This document shows positions 11,371 to 22,311 of a stretch of 64,000 bases of DNA, piece after piece. A program made the position numbers and the translations under genes. Where the stretch lies: positions 393,811,581-393,875,580 of the forward strand of contig NC_058518.1 in NCBI RefSeq assembly GCF_904849725.1, written 5' to 3'. Position 1 is the stretch's first letter, and each line of letters begins with the position of its first letter. The stretch comes from Hordeum vulgare subsp. vulgare. Its lineage: Eukaryota; Streptophyta; Magnoliopsida; Poales; Poaceae. Under the pieces are notes generated by a model. The model saw only the letters and a list, made by a program, of their open reading frames with translations, was not told the origin of the DNA and did not search any database.

Positions 11371-12281
11371 ATTCCCCCTGGTGTTACAACCACACAGTTA
11401 CTTGACCGTGTTACTGGGGACATTGATGAATAATATTAGGCGGCTGGATTCCCGCGTGGATGTGTCGATGAATTAATTAAAATGTTAATGGATTTGTGTA
11501 TTTGATCTCGGTTGGTCGGAGACCTTTGCGCACTAACCGGCTACGCGGGACAAGTTATGGGTACTCGACGCCGTGGTATTAGTCAAACCTCTTCAAACGT
11601 CAGCAATGGAGCGGCACGCGCCCGAGTGGTCTGGATTATCACCGTTCTTGTATAAGAGGTGCCATGACCGACCTTGGCCACCCATGCAATGTGCAGGAGC
11701 GCAATGGACGATGGGCCCATGACCCATGCGCGCTTAGGATTTAGACCGGCGGGCTGGCCTCTCTATTGAGTCTAGGTGAGGTTGCAACGTGTCGATGTTC
11801 CGAGGCCGTGCAGGACCCAGGATAGTGTGACCGGCCAGATGAAAATTAACTATTCAAATAGTCGTGTCCATGCTTACAGGACGACTTGGAGTTGTGCCCT
11901 GATCTTATACAACTACAACTATTACTTTACTGCACTGTTGCTCCGGGATTGCTTCCTCGTAGGGGGACGAGGAAGAATCTCTGGGCGTGACTTTAATTAA
12001 TATTGTTGCAACAATAGGACTTTAATTGTGATACCTGTTCTACTCTCGTCTATTGCTGCAAGACCCCCTGAAGATGCTAGTCTTCGATAGGACTAGGCCT
12101 TCCCTCTCTTTCTTGCATTGCTGCAGTCAGTCCACATATAAACCCCTTCCTTTGATACTGATGCATACTTAGCATAGTCCTGATATAAGTCTTGCGAGTA
12201 CTTTGGATGAGTACTCACCGTTGCTTTGCTCCCCTTTTCCCCCTTGATCCGTTGCTGCGACAAGATGGCGGAGCCCAGGAG

Positions 12282-12359
12282 ATGGCGTATCCCGCCGCCG
12301 ACGACTGCTACCCCGACGGTGCCTACTACTACATGGAGGTCGCTGAAGACCAGGAGTAG
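12282..12359 (+). other. Short acidic, tyrosine-rich ORF near the LTR 3' end
   Basis: ATG at 12282 opens a 25-codon frame reading MAYPAADDCYPDG, then YYYMEVAEDQE and TAG. The frame is also open upstream without an ATG (LLRQDGGAQE). I recall similar Asp/Tyr-rich frames at this place in other Triticeae Tekay LTRs, but cannot verify that here. It may be a micropeptide, part of an old exon, or chance. Confidence 0.4.
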
Positions 12360-12654
12360 TTAGGAGGTTCCGAGGAAGGAGGCCTCGCCTCGTTCGATCG
12401 TTGTATCTTTTTTGCTAGCCTTCTCTAAGGCACCTCATGTTTTATGTACGTACTCAGATATTTATTGTTTCCGCTGACCCGCGTGTTTATCGAGCTTGTG
12501 TATTCTAGCCCTCGTGGCCCCTGGCTTGTAATATGAATCTTGTATGTTTTATTTGTGTCTAGACTTGTGTTGTGACATCTCCCCGTGAGTCCTTGAGCTT
12601 GGTCCTACGCATTTGCGTGTATGATTAGTGTACGATCAAATCGAGGGCGTCACA

Positions 12655-12947
12655 CCTAGGGAGCACACCCTGTTGGCTTGTGGTCCGGAGGTGGCTCCCC
12701 TCCGATGGTTCTTCGCTCCAATATTGCTTATTTCCACCAGAAAATTTTATAAAATTTCCGGCCAACTCCGAGAACTTCCATTTTTTTCACAAAAAAAACA
12801 CCACGGTAATTCTCCTAAAAACAACGTCAGTCCAGGGTAGATCTAAATAAATCATATAAAGTGCATCAAAACCATATAAAAGTATATAAACATAGGAAAA
12901 CATGGCATGAATACTTCATAAATTATCGGTACATTGGAAACGTATCA
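12655..12947 (-). repeat. Partial 3' LTR of element A
   Basis: Starts at 12947 (reading leftward) as TGATACGTTTCCAATG and is truncated at 12655 by the Tekay insertion. It contains the block CTGGACTGACGTTGTTTTTAG that is shared with element B. Confidence 0.8.
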
Positions 12948-14542
12948 GCATCCCCAAGCATAATGCCTACTCGTCCTCGAGTAGGTAAATGATAAAAGAA
13001 ATAATTTATGAAGTGTGAATGTTAGCATAGTATATAAGTTTGATTATGATAATTCCAGTTACTTGTTCTAGCATCATAACCAACAACTTTTCCGTAAAAA
13101 TCATCATGCTTGCGTATCAGTTAATTCACATGTCATGGTTCAAACAATGCATTCTCTTGAAACGCAACATCATCTGTTCTTAGTGACCAAACAATTTCAA
13201 TGCATCATCAAGTCTAAGTAAGAGCTCCATATACTCAATTATCATATAGTATTCTATTATTTCTAATACTCAAAGCACATGTTCAAAACAAATAACATAT
13301 GTCGAACATAGAGAAAGATAGGGACTTAATGTTTCGCCTCCCAACATATTTATCATAAAGATAATTTTCAACAATAATGACTCATAATCAAATATATTTG
13401 AGTGTAAATATATGTTTGGATATTTTTCCACCATCTGGTGCTTGCCAACTAAGAGAATGAGGTTGGAATAAGAAGTTGACTCAACATGAAAATAAAGTAA
13501 CATGAAAGTAAATAAATTGTCCCTTCGCAGAGGGAAGCAGGGATTTGTAAAGGTGCCAAAGCTCATTGTTTTGAAATAGAGATGAATATGTAATTTTAGG
13601 TGGTGCGCCTTTCAAGTCAACGTCACAAAAGAGTTTTCAATATCTTCCATGCTAATCACATTATTGGCGGTTCCCAAACAGAATAGAATTTTTTTCTCCC
13701 CGTCCACCATTCAAACACATTCCATGGCTAGCCGTATTCAGGGGTACCATCCAAACAATCAACATTCTAGGGGAGTTCTTGTTTTTTTGTATTATGCAAG
13801 ACTGGGCATCCTTTTTACTAGCCTCTCTCGTGCAATTACAAGTGAATAAACACTCATCTTGAGAATAACTCACTTAGCATGGAAGATAATGACCACCCCG
13901 TTGCTCCATGAGCACTACGAGCACACAAAACGGATGTTTATTTGAAGGTTTTAGAGGTGTCACATGCAAATCTACTTGGAATGGCAGTGATAATACCATA
14001 TGCAGGTAGGTATGGTGGACTCTCATGGAAGAAACTTGCCTCAAGGGTTTGAATTCACAAGTAGTATCTCTACTTAATACGAATTTTTGGCCAGCAAAAG
14101 GTTCTAAACAAGCACCACATATTGGAGGATCCATAAAAATATAACTTCTATGCAAATATACCCAAACATAACCATTACGTTGTCTTCCTTGTCCAAGCTC
14201 AGCAATTTTATCAAGGTTCGAAATAATATATTTGTATGTGAAAGTTCTCTTTCTTACACTTAGTCATTCATGAATTGATCATATGACTAATACAATGATT
14301 GTCAAACTTCAATACATTTTACTTTCTAAACCAAATGTAAAACTACTACAAGACATAAAGCACATTGATAATTTCATATTTATGATATTTCATTCATTCA
14401 CAATTTACTCTTAGCATATAAGTGAAGCACGTGAGTAAACATCAAACTACTCTAAAAAAGAGTGCATATCATGTGGATAAATAAAAACTTAGGATCAACA
14501 TAAGCTAACCGATATTTTTTGACGAAGAGAGGTGGGATGCAT
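12948..14542 (-). other. Noncoding 3' interior of element A
   Basis: No gene seen. It shares conserved blocks with the equivalent regions of elements B (22312-24237) and C (36915-39236), including CCACCATACCTACC on the minus strand (14005-14018) and a block around the phrase GGCTAGCCG. Short frames here are shadows. Confidence 0.6.
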
Positions 14543-16353
14543 CGTTGGAAATATGCCCTAGAGGCAATGATGAATAGTTATTATTATATTTCCTGTTTAA
14601 AGATAATCGTTTATTATCCATGCTATAATTGTATTGAATGAAAACATAGATACATGTGTGGATACATAGACAAAACATTGTCCTTAGCAAGCCTCTAGTT
14701 GGCTAGCCAGTTGATCAATGATAGTCAAGGTTTTCTAACTATGTGCAAGTGTTGTCACTTGATAACTGGATCACATCATTAGGAGAATCATGTGATGGAC
14801 TAGACCCAAACTATGAACATAGCATATTGATCGTTTTATTGCTATTGTTTTCTGCGTGTCAAGTATTTGTTCCTATGACCATGAGATCATATAACTCACT
14901 GGCACCAGAGGAATGCCTTGTGTGCATCAAACGTCACAACATAACTGGGTGATTATAAAGGTGCTCTACAGGTATCTCCGAAGGTGTCCGTTGAGTTAGT
15001 ATGGATCAAGACTGGGATTTGTCACTCCGTGTGACGGAGAGGTATCTCGGGGCCCACTCGGTAATACAACATCACACACAAGCCTTGCAAGCAATGTGAC
15101 AAAGTGTAAGTCACGGGATCTTGTATTACGGAACAAGTAAAGAGACTTGCCGGTAACGAGATTGAAATAGGTATGCGGATACCGATGATCAAATCTCGGG
15201 CAAGTAACATACCGAAGGACAAAGGTAATGACATAAGGGATTATATGAATCATTGACACTAAGGTTCAACCGATAAGATCTTTGGAGAATATGTAGGATC
15301 CAATATGGGCATCCAGGTCCCGCTATTGGATATTGACCGAGGAGTGACTCGGGGCATGTCTACATAGTTCTCGAACCCGCAGGGTCTGCACACTTAAGGT
15401 TCGATGATGTTTTAGTATAGTTGAGTTATATGTGTGGTTACTGAATGTTGTTCGGAGTCCCGGATGAGATCACGAACGTCACGAGGGTTTTTGGAATGGT
15501 CAGAAAATGAAGATTGATATATAGGATGACTTCATTTGGTTACCGGAAGGTTTTCGGGCATTACCGGGATTGTACCGAGAGTGACGAATGGGTTTTGGAT
15601 GTTCACCGGGAGGGGGGCAACCCACCCCGGGAAGCCCAAAGGCTCTAGGGGTGGTGCACCAGCCCTTATTGGGCTGGTGGGCCAGCCCAAGAGGGCCTAT
15701 GCGCCAAGGAAATAAAAAACCAAAGAGAAAGAAAAAAAAGGTGGGAAGGAAGAGAAGGACTCCACTTTCCACTCCTAGTTGGACTAGGATTGGAGTAGCA
15801 CTCCTCCTCCTCCCTAGACGGCGCACCCTTGAGGGCTTGGCCCTCAAGACAAGCCTCCTCCCCCTCCCTCCTATATATAGTGGTGATTTAGGGCTGATTT
15901 GAGACAACTTTTGCCACGTGCAACTCAGATCTAGACACCATAGTTTTACCTCGAGATCGTATTTCTGCGGAGCTCGGGCGGAGCCCTGCAGGAGTAGATC
16001 CTTCACCACCACCAGGGCGCCGTCACGCTGCCGGAGAACTCATCTACTTGTCCGTCTTGCTTGCTGGATCAAGAAGGCCGAGATCATCGTCGAGATGTAC
16101 GTGTGCTGAATGCGGAGGTGCCATCAGTTCGGCACTAGATCGGAACGATCGTGGGACGGATCGCGGGACGGTTCACGGGGCAGATCGAGGGACATGAGGA
16201 CGTTTCACTACATCAACCACGTTTCTTAACTCTTCCTGTTGTGCGATCTACAAGGGTACGTAGGTCCAAATCTCCTGTCGTAGATGGACATCACCATGAT
16301 AGGTCTTCGTGTGCGTAGGAAAATTGTTGTTTCCCATGCAACGTTCCCCAACA
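14543..16353 (+). repeat. 5' LTR of Copia-2
   Basis: 1811 bp, starting CGTTGGAAATATGCCCTAGAGG (first T mutated to C) and ending CCCCAACA. TATA box TATATATA at 15872-15879. The U3 has the usual clade phrases such as TTTGTCACTCCGTGTGACGG. Confidence 0.93.
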
Positions 16354-17623
16354 GTGGCATCATGAACTAGGTTCATGCGTAGATGTTATCTCGAGTAGAA
16401 CACAAAGGGTTTTGTGGACGGTGATGTTCGATTTTCTACCCTCCTTAGTCTATTCTCAATTCGGCGGTATTGTTGGATTGAAGCGGCCCGGACCGACATT
16501 ATTCGTATGCTTACGAAAGACTGGTTTCATCGCTTGACATGCAACCTCGTTGCATAAAGATGACTGGCGGGTGTCGGTTTCTTCACCTTTAGTTCAATTG
16601 TTTTTGACCGAGGCGGTCCTTGGAGAGGTTAAATAGCAATTTGCACATCTCTGTTGTAGTTTTTGCGTAAGTAAGATGCGATCATACTAGATACCCGTAG
16701 CAGCCACGTAAAACATGCAACAACAAATTAGAGGACGTCTAACTTGTTTTTGCAGGGTATGCTTGTGATATGATATGCCCAATGACGTGATGTGATATAT
16801 TGGATGTATGAGATGATCATGTTGTAATAGTTAATATCGACTTGCACGTCGATGGTACGGCAACCGGCAGGAGCCATAGGGTTGTCTTTAAACTAACATT
16901 TGTGTTTGCAGATGCGTTTACTATATTGCTAGGACGTAGCTTTAGTCGTAATAGCAAAAGTAGCATGACAACCCCGATGGAGACACGTTGATGGAGATCA
17001 TGATGATGGAGATCATGGTGTGGCGCCGGTGACAAGAAGATCGTGTCGGTGCTTTGGTGGTGGAGATCAAGAAGCACAAGATGATGGCCATATCATGTCA
17101 CTTATGAATTGCATGTGATGTTAATCCTTTTATGTACCTTATTTTGCTTAGAACGACGGTAGCGTTATGAGGTGGTCTCTCACTAAAATTTCAAGAAGAA
17201 ATTGTGTTCTCCCCGACTATGCACCATTGCTACAGTTCGTCGTTTCGAGACACCACGTGATGATCGGGTGTGATAGACTCAACGTTCACATACAACGGGT
17301 GCAAAACAGTTGCACACGCGGAACACTCGGGTTAAGCTTGACAAGCCTAGCATGTACAGACATGGCCATGGAACACGTGAGACAGAAAGGTCGAGCATGA
17401 ATCGTATAGTTGATATGATTAGCATAGAGATGCTTACCACTGAAACTATCCTCAACTCACGTGATGATCGGATTTGAGTTAGTGAATTTGGATCATGTAC
17501 CACTCAAATGACTAGAGAGATGTACTTTTTGAGTGGGAGTTTAGCAAGTAATTTGATTAGTTAAACTCTAATTATCTTGAACATAGTCTAAGTCCACTTT
17601 GAAAATATTTGTGTTGTAGATCA
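16354..17623 (+). other. PBS and untranslated leader of Copia-2
   Basis: A degenerate initiator-tRNA-Met-type primer site (TGGCATCATGAACTAGG) begins at 16355, two bases after the LTR. About 1.25 kb of leader follows with no gene. The same arrangement is seen at 28553-29791 in Copia-3. Confidence 0.8.
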
Positions 17624-18480
17624 ATGGCTCACGCAACAGTCACCCTAAATTTTAATGCGTTCCTAGAGAAAGCTAAGTTGAAAGATGATGGAAGCAACTT
17701 TGGAGACTGGGCTCGTAATCTTAAGTTGCTCGTGCAAGTTGGGAAGAAGGATTATGTCCATAATGCTGCGCTAGGAGATGAACCACCCACCGCGGCTGAC
17801 CAAGATGTTAAGAACGCTTGGTTAGCACGCAAGGAGGACTGCTCAGTAGTTCAATGTGCAGTCTTGTATGGCTTAGAGCCGGGACTTGAACGTTGCTTTG
17901 AGCGTCATGGAGCATTTGAGATGTTCCAGGAGTTGAAGTTTATCTTTCACAAGAATGCCCGGATACATAGGTATGAGACCTCCGATAAATTCTATGCTTG
18001 CAAGATGGAGGAGAATTCGTCTGTCAGTGAACATGTGCTCGAAATGTCTGGGTACTCAAACCGTCTAGCTGAGCTGGGGATTGAAGTCTCCCAAGAGGCT
18101 ATCTCTGACAGAATTCTTCAAACACTGCCACCAAGCTACAAGAGCTTTGTGTTGAACTGTAACATGCAAGGGATGAACAAGTCACCCGGCGAGTTATTCC
18201 TGATGCTGGAAGTCGCAGAGTCAGAACTCCGTAAAGAGCATCAAGTGTTGATGGTGAATAAGACCACTAGTTTCAAGAGAAAGGCAAAGGAAAGAAGGGT
18301 AATTCAAAGAAGAGCGGCAAGCCTGTTGCCAATCCAACGAAGAAACCCAAAGCTGGACCTAAGCCTGAAACGGAGTGTTATTATTGCAAGGGTCTGGGTC
18401 ACTAGAAGCGCAACTGCCCCAAGTATCTGGCTGATAAGAAGGCCGCCAAGGAAAAATCAGGTATATTCGATATACATGTT
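17624..18480 (+). pseudogene. gag: Copia-2 gag
   Basis: ATG at 17624 (MAHATVTLNFNAFLEKAK) opens a typical Angela/BARE Gag: LKDDGSNFGDWARNLKLL, then YGLEPGLERCFERHGAFEMFQ, then SDRILQTLPPSYKSFVLN (UBN2/Retrotran_gag type). A frameshift after TTSFKR (about 18280) moves the lysine-rich linker to another frame. The zinc knuckle there reads CYYCKGLGH, a stop (TAG 18403-18405), then KRNC; the stop replaces a serine of the Copia-3 copy. Gag would form the virus-like particle. It cannot be made intact. Confidence 0.9.
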
Positions 18481-19985
18481 ATTGATGTGTACTTAACCAG
18501 CTCTCGTAGTAGTGCCTGGGTATTCGATACCGGTTATGTTGCTCATATTTGCAACTCGGAATAGGAATTACGGAATAAGCGAAGGCTGGCAAAGGATGAA
18601 GTGACGATGCACGTGGGAAATGGTTCCAAGGTTGATGCAATCGCCGTCAGCACAGTTTCACTTCAGTTACCATCAGGATTAGTTATGAACTTAAATAATT
18701 GTTATTTAGTGCCTGTGTTAAGCATGAACATTATATCTGGATCTTGTTTATTGCGAGACGGTTACTCGTTTAAGTCGGAGAATAATGGTTGTTCTATTTC
18801 TGTGAGTAATATCTTTTATGGTCATGCACCCAATGTGAGAGGATCGTTCATATTGAATCTTGATAGCGATAATACACATATACATAACATTGAGATCAAA
18901 AGAGTTAGAGTTAACAATGATAGTGCCATGTTTTTATGGCACTGCGGCTTAGGTCATATTGGTGTAAAGCGCATGAAGAAACTCCATACCGATGGACTTT
19001 GGGAGTCACTTGACTTTGATTCACTAGACATGTGCGAACCATGCCTCATGGGCAAGATGACTAAGACTCCGTTCTCCGGAATGATGGAGCATGCAAGTGA
19101 CTTGATGGAAATCATACATACCGATGTGTGTGGTCCGATGAGTGTGGAGGCGCGTGGCGGATATCATTATTTTCTCATCTTCACTGACGATTTGAGTAGA
19201 TATGGTTATGTCTACTTGATGAAGCACAAGTTTGAAACGTTTGAGAAGTTCAATCAATTTCAGAGTGAAGTTGAAAATCATTGTAACAAGAAGATCAAGT
19301 TCCTACGGTCTAATCGTGGGGGTGAATATCTGAGTTTCGAGTTTGGTGCTCACTTAAGACAATGAGGAATTGTTTCACAGTTGACACCGCCTGGAACACC
19401 ACAGCATAATGGTGTGTCCGAACGTCGTAATCGTACTTTGTTACAGATGGTGCGATCTATGATGTCTCTTACCGATTTGCCGTTATCGTTTTGGGGTTAT
19501 GCATTAGAGACAGCTGCATTCACTTTAAATAAGGCACCATCAAAATCCGTTGAGACGACACCATACGAACTATGGTATGGCAAAAGACCAAAATTGTCGT
19601 TTCTTAAAGTTTGGGGATGTGATGCTTATGTCAAAAAGCTTCAGCCTGAAAAGCTGGAACCCAAAGCAGAAAAGTGCGTCTTCATAGGTTACCCAAAAGA
19701 GAGACAGTTGGGTATACCTTCTATCTCAAATCCGAGGGCAAAGTGTTTGTTGCTAAAAATGGAGCTTTTCTTGAGAAGGAGTTTCTCTCGAAAGAATTGA
19801 GTGGGAGGAAGATAGAACTTGATGAGGTTGTCGAACCTCTAATCCCTCTAGATGGCGGTGCAGGGCAAGGGGAAACCCATGTTGCTGCGGTGTCGGTTGA
19901 GCAGCAAGTTGATGATGATCATCATGAAACTTCGGATCAGGTTGCTATCAGACCTCGCAGGTCGGCAAGATCACGTACTACTCCT
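18481..19985 (+). pseudogene. Copia-2 protease and integrase
   Basis: Protease: AWVFDTGYVAHIC with the Asp-Thr-Gly triad near 18520; a stop (TAG 18562-18564) follows. Integrase: the HHCC zinc-binding region (LWHCGLGHIGVKRM ... CEPCLMGK), first catalytic Asp in HTDVCGPM. The second position is Asn (19312-19314, LRSNRGGEY) where Copia-3 has Asp. Glu is kept in GVSERRNRT. A TGA at 19363-19365 and a frameshift near 19700 (KERQLG) break it. The acidic linker to RT (HHETSDQVAIRPRRSARS) follows. The Asp-to-Asn change alone should abolish strand transfer. Confidence 0.9.
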
Positions 19986-20049
19986 GAGTGGTACGGTAAT
20001 CCTGTCTTAACAATTATGTTGTTGGATAACAATGAACCTATGAATATGA

Positions 20050-20605
20050 AGAAGCAATGGTGGGCCCGGATTCCAACAAATGGTTGGAGGCCATGAAGTC
20101 CGAGATAGGATCCATGTACGAGAACAAAGTGTGGACTTTGGAAGTACTACATGAAGGCCGCAAGGCTATTCAGAACAAATGGATCTATAAGAAGAAGACG
20201 GACGCAGACGGTAATGTGACCGTTTATAAAGCTCGACTTGTGGCAAAGGGTTTTTCACAAGTTCAAGGAGTTGACTATGATGAGACTTTCTCACCGGTAG
20301 CGATGCTTAAGTCCGTCCGAATCATGTTAGCAATAGCTGCCTTTTACGGTTATGAAATCTGGCTGATGGATGTCAAAACGGTGTTCCTTAACGGTTTTCT
20401 TAAGGAAGAGTTGTATATGATGCAACCCGAAGGTTTTTTCGATCTAAAGAATGCTAACCAAAGTATGCAAGCTCCAGCGAACCATTTATGGAATGGTGCA
20501 AGCATCTCCGAGTTGGAATAAGCGCTTTGATGAGGTGATCAAAGCATTTGGGTTTATATAAGTGGTTGGAGAATCTTGTGTTTACAAGAAAGTGAGTGGG
20601 AGCTT
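20050..20605 (+). pseudogene. Copia-2 reverse transcriptase, N-terminal part
   Basis: After a frameshift near 20055 the RT reads GPDSNKWLEAMKSEIGSMYE, NKWIYKKKTDADGNV, YKARLVAKGFSQVQG, FSPVAMLKSVRIMLAIAAF, and VKTVFLNGFLKEELYMMQPEGF. It then degenerates (ISELE stop at about 20519-20521) and ends near 20605 before the palm motif YVDD. Compare the intact order at 32230-32803 in Copia-3. Confidence 0.9.
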
Positions 20606-20765
20606 GACGTCAGCTGTGCTTTCCTGGCAATGGTTCCAGAAAAGTGATGATCCTGCAATCTCTGGCATTAGCTAGATGAATGCTTATGACAACGAACCTT
20701 CTCCTACAATGGCACCAGAAGAATGCTGCTAGCACTCCCCGGCAATGAAACTGGAAGAATGTTGT
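20606..20765 (-). other. 5'-interior-like segment with three PBS-like copies
   Basis: Next to the LTR end the minus strand reads CATCA, about 12 bases of spacer, then CAGTTTCATTGCCGGGGAG, a decayed form of the tRNA-Asp-type primer site (TGGCGCCGTTGCCGGGGA) of Athila elements. Two more decayed copies follow: CTGGTGCCATTGTAG (20718-20704) and CTGGAACCATTGCCAGG (20639-20623). The segment ends at the Copia-2 break. Confidence 0.6.
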
Positions 20766-22311
20766 TGATGGCCCACCAGCGCGTGGGTTCGCAGTAGTTT
20801 TCGAGGGTAGAGTATTCGACCCAATTTGTTGATAAGCCAGTCAGGAGGTGAGAGTATACTCTCGAGTATTAGTAGCTGAATTTGTTAGATTCAACCACAC
20901 CTGAAAGATTAGTATCTGCAAGAACATTAGTAACAGCAAAGTAATATGATAGCTACGGTGTCAGAAACGATCTGTTGACGGCAGACTATTCCTAACAATT
21001 GTATCAATGGCGCCTCCATTGCCGCGTTGACGAAGTTGTCAGTTCCCGTCAACGGTCAGCGAATCAATAGTGTAGCAGGTAGTAGCAGTGTAATGAGCAA
21101 TAGCAGTGGCAAGGAACAACAGTAGTGACAGCAGTAGCAAGTAGCAAGAGTAGCAAGCGACAGTAGTAGCAACAGTAGCAGCAGAGCAAGACAAGTAACA
21201 GCAGTAGCAACAGTAGGACAAACTTGTAGGCAATGGGTCGGTGATTTGTTTGGATGATATTCATCATGCAACAGCTATAACACGGAGAGATATGTGGCTA
21301 GCTCCCGTTCGTCAATGTGATGTAGGCATGCATTCCGTGTGTCGTCATACGTGCTTAGGGAAAAGAACTTGCATGACATCTATTGTCCATCCCTCCCGTG
21401 GCAGCGGGGTCCAAAAGGAAACTATGGGATATTAAGGTTCTCCTTTTAATAAAGAACCGGACCAACGCATTAGCACTTGGTGAACACATGAACTCCTCAA
21501 ACTATGGTCATCACCGGGAGTGGTTCCGGTAACACATAGTAGGTAACTACAACTTGCAAGATCGGATCTAAAACACACATATATTGGTGACAACATAATA
21601 ATTTCAGATCTGAAATCATGACACTCGGGCCCTAGTGACAAGCATTAAGCATGGCAAAGTAGTAGCAACATCAAATCTCATAACATAGTGGATACTAGGG
21701 ATCAATTCCCATCAAAACTAACTCGATTACATGATAGATCTCATCCTACTCATCACCGCCCAGCGAGCCTACGAATAGATTACTCACGAACGACGAAGAG
21801 CTTCATGGAATTGGAGAGGGCAGAAGGTTGATGATGACGATGGCGACGATTTCCCCTCTCTGGAGCCCAAGACGGACTCCAAATTTGCCCTCCAGATGAA
21901 GAACAGGAGGTGGCAGCGCCTCCGTATCGAAAACGCGACGAAAACTTCTCTTTTTATTTTTTTCTGGGATGAAAGGCAACTTATAGAGCTGGAGTTGGGG
22001 GCGTCAGGTTCCTGTGGGCCCCACAAGCCTGCCCACCGCCACCAGGGGGGTGGTGGCGGAGCAGGGGCTTGTGGCCCACTGGCCCACCCCCTGAGGTGGA
22101 ACTTGGCGCGGATATTTTTGATATTTTCCAAAACTGCTCCCCGTAAATTTTCAGGACGTTTGGAGAACTTTGATTTCTGCACAAAAATAACACCAAGGCA
22201 ATTCTACTGAAAACAGCGTCAGACCAGGTTAGTTCCATTCAAATCATGGAAATTATAGTCCAAAACAAGGGCAAAAGAGTTTGGAAAAGTAGATACGTTG
22301 GAGACGTATCA
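20766..22311 (-). repeat. LTR of element B
   Basis: 1546 bp. Reading leftward it starts TGATACGTCTCCAACGTATC at 22311 and ends GGTGGGCCATCA at 20766. The PPT (CTTGGGGGAGT) abuts its start, and primer-site-like sequence follows its end. TATA box TATAAG at 21985-21980 (minus). It includes an AGC/AGT-rich satellite (21069-21214). Confidence 0.88.
21069..21214 (-). repeat. AGTAGC-type simple repeat in element B LTR
   Basis: About 145 bp of imperfect AGTAGC/AACAGT units on the plus strand. It produces cysteine/leucine/alanine-rich minus-strand frames that are not genes. Confidence 0.85.

Larger units (their letters stand above)
1..12654 (+). mobile_element. Ty3/gypsy Tekay-type chromovirus, 5' end outside window
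   Basis: A long gypsy element entering from the left edge. In order it carries a leader ORF, gag, protease, reverse transcriptase, RNase H, integrase, a chromodomain-like C-terminus, a polypurine tract and a 3.8 kb 3' LTR starting TGTGACATCC at 8863. Gag-pol order with integrase last is the Ty3/gypsy order, and the tail with an ILNQAER motif followed by KVQWSNHS matches the Tekay (Del) chromovirus lineage. Every domain has stops or frameshifts, so this copy is dead. Two solo LTRs (186-1955 and 5506-7028) split it. Its 5' LTR would lie left of the window. Its 3' end cuts the LTR of a minus-strand Athila-like element at 12655, so it inserted there. Confidence 0.9.
8863..12654 (+). repeat. 3' LTR of the Tekay element (3.8 kb)
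   Basis: Starts TGTGACATCC and ends GGGCGTCACA, followed by the Athila-like LTR sequence it interrupted. The 5-bp target copy on this side would be CCTAG (12655-12659); the other is outside the window. It holds a TATA box (9257-9263), a C/G-rich zone (9240-9890), a TATG/TGTA microsatellite (9897-10075), four GAGG...CCTC hairpin units (11167-11370) and a short acidic ORF (12282-12359). Long LTRs of this size are usual for Triticeae Tekay elements. Confidence 0.88.
12655..14542 (-). mobile_element. Athila-like gypsy element A, 3' end fragment
   Basis: Minus-strand fragment: noncoding 3' interior (14542 down to 12948), a PPT-like CTTGGGGATG, and the first 293 bp of the 3' LTR (12947 down to 12655) before the Tekay element interrupts it. 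The LTR start TGATACGTTTCCAATGTACC is related to, but clearly different from, the LTRs of elements B and C. No coding frame survives. The Copia-2 LTR starts at 14543 with TGCAT before it, a possible target copy; the far side is lost. Confidence 0.8.
14543..20605 (+). mobile_element. Copia-2: BARE1/WIS/Angela-type element, truncated
   Basis: 5' LTR (14543-16353), PBS and leader, then a single gag-pol region broken by stops and shifts. The order gag, protease, integrase, RT with integrase before RT is the Copia order. Sequence ends inside RT near 20605, right after GTGAGTGGGAGCT, ahead of the catalytic YVDD box. RNase H, PPT and 3' LTR are missing, and element B interior begins there. The junction shows short shared sequence (GCTTTCCT), compatible with illegitimate recombination. 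Confidence 0.92.

Noticed and set aside
21039..21271. Cysteine/leucine-rich minus-strand frames resembling membrane peptides
   Set aside because: Translations of the AGTAGC simple repeat in the element B LTR, open in all three frames.
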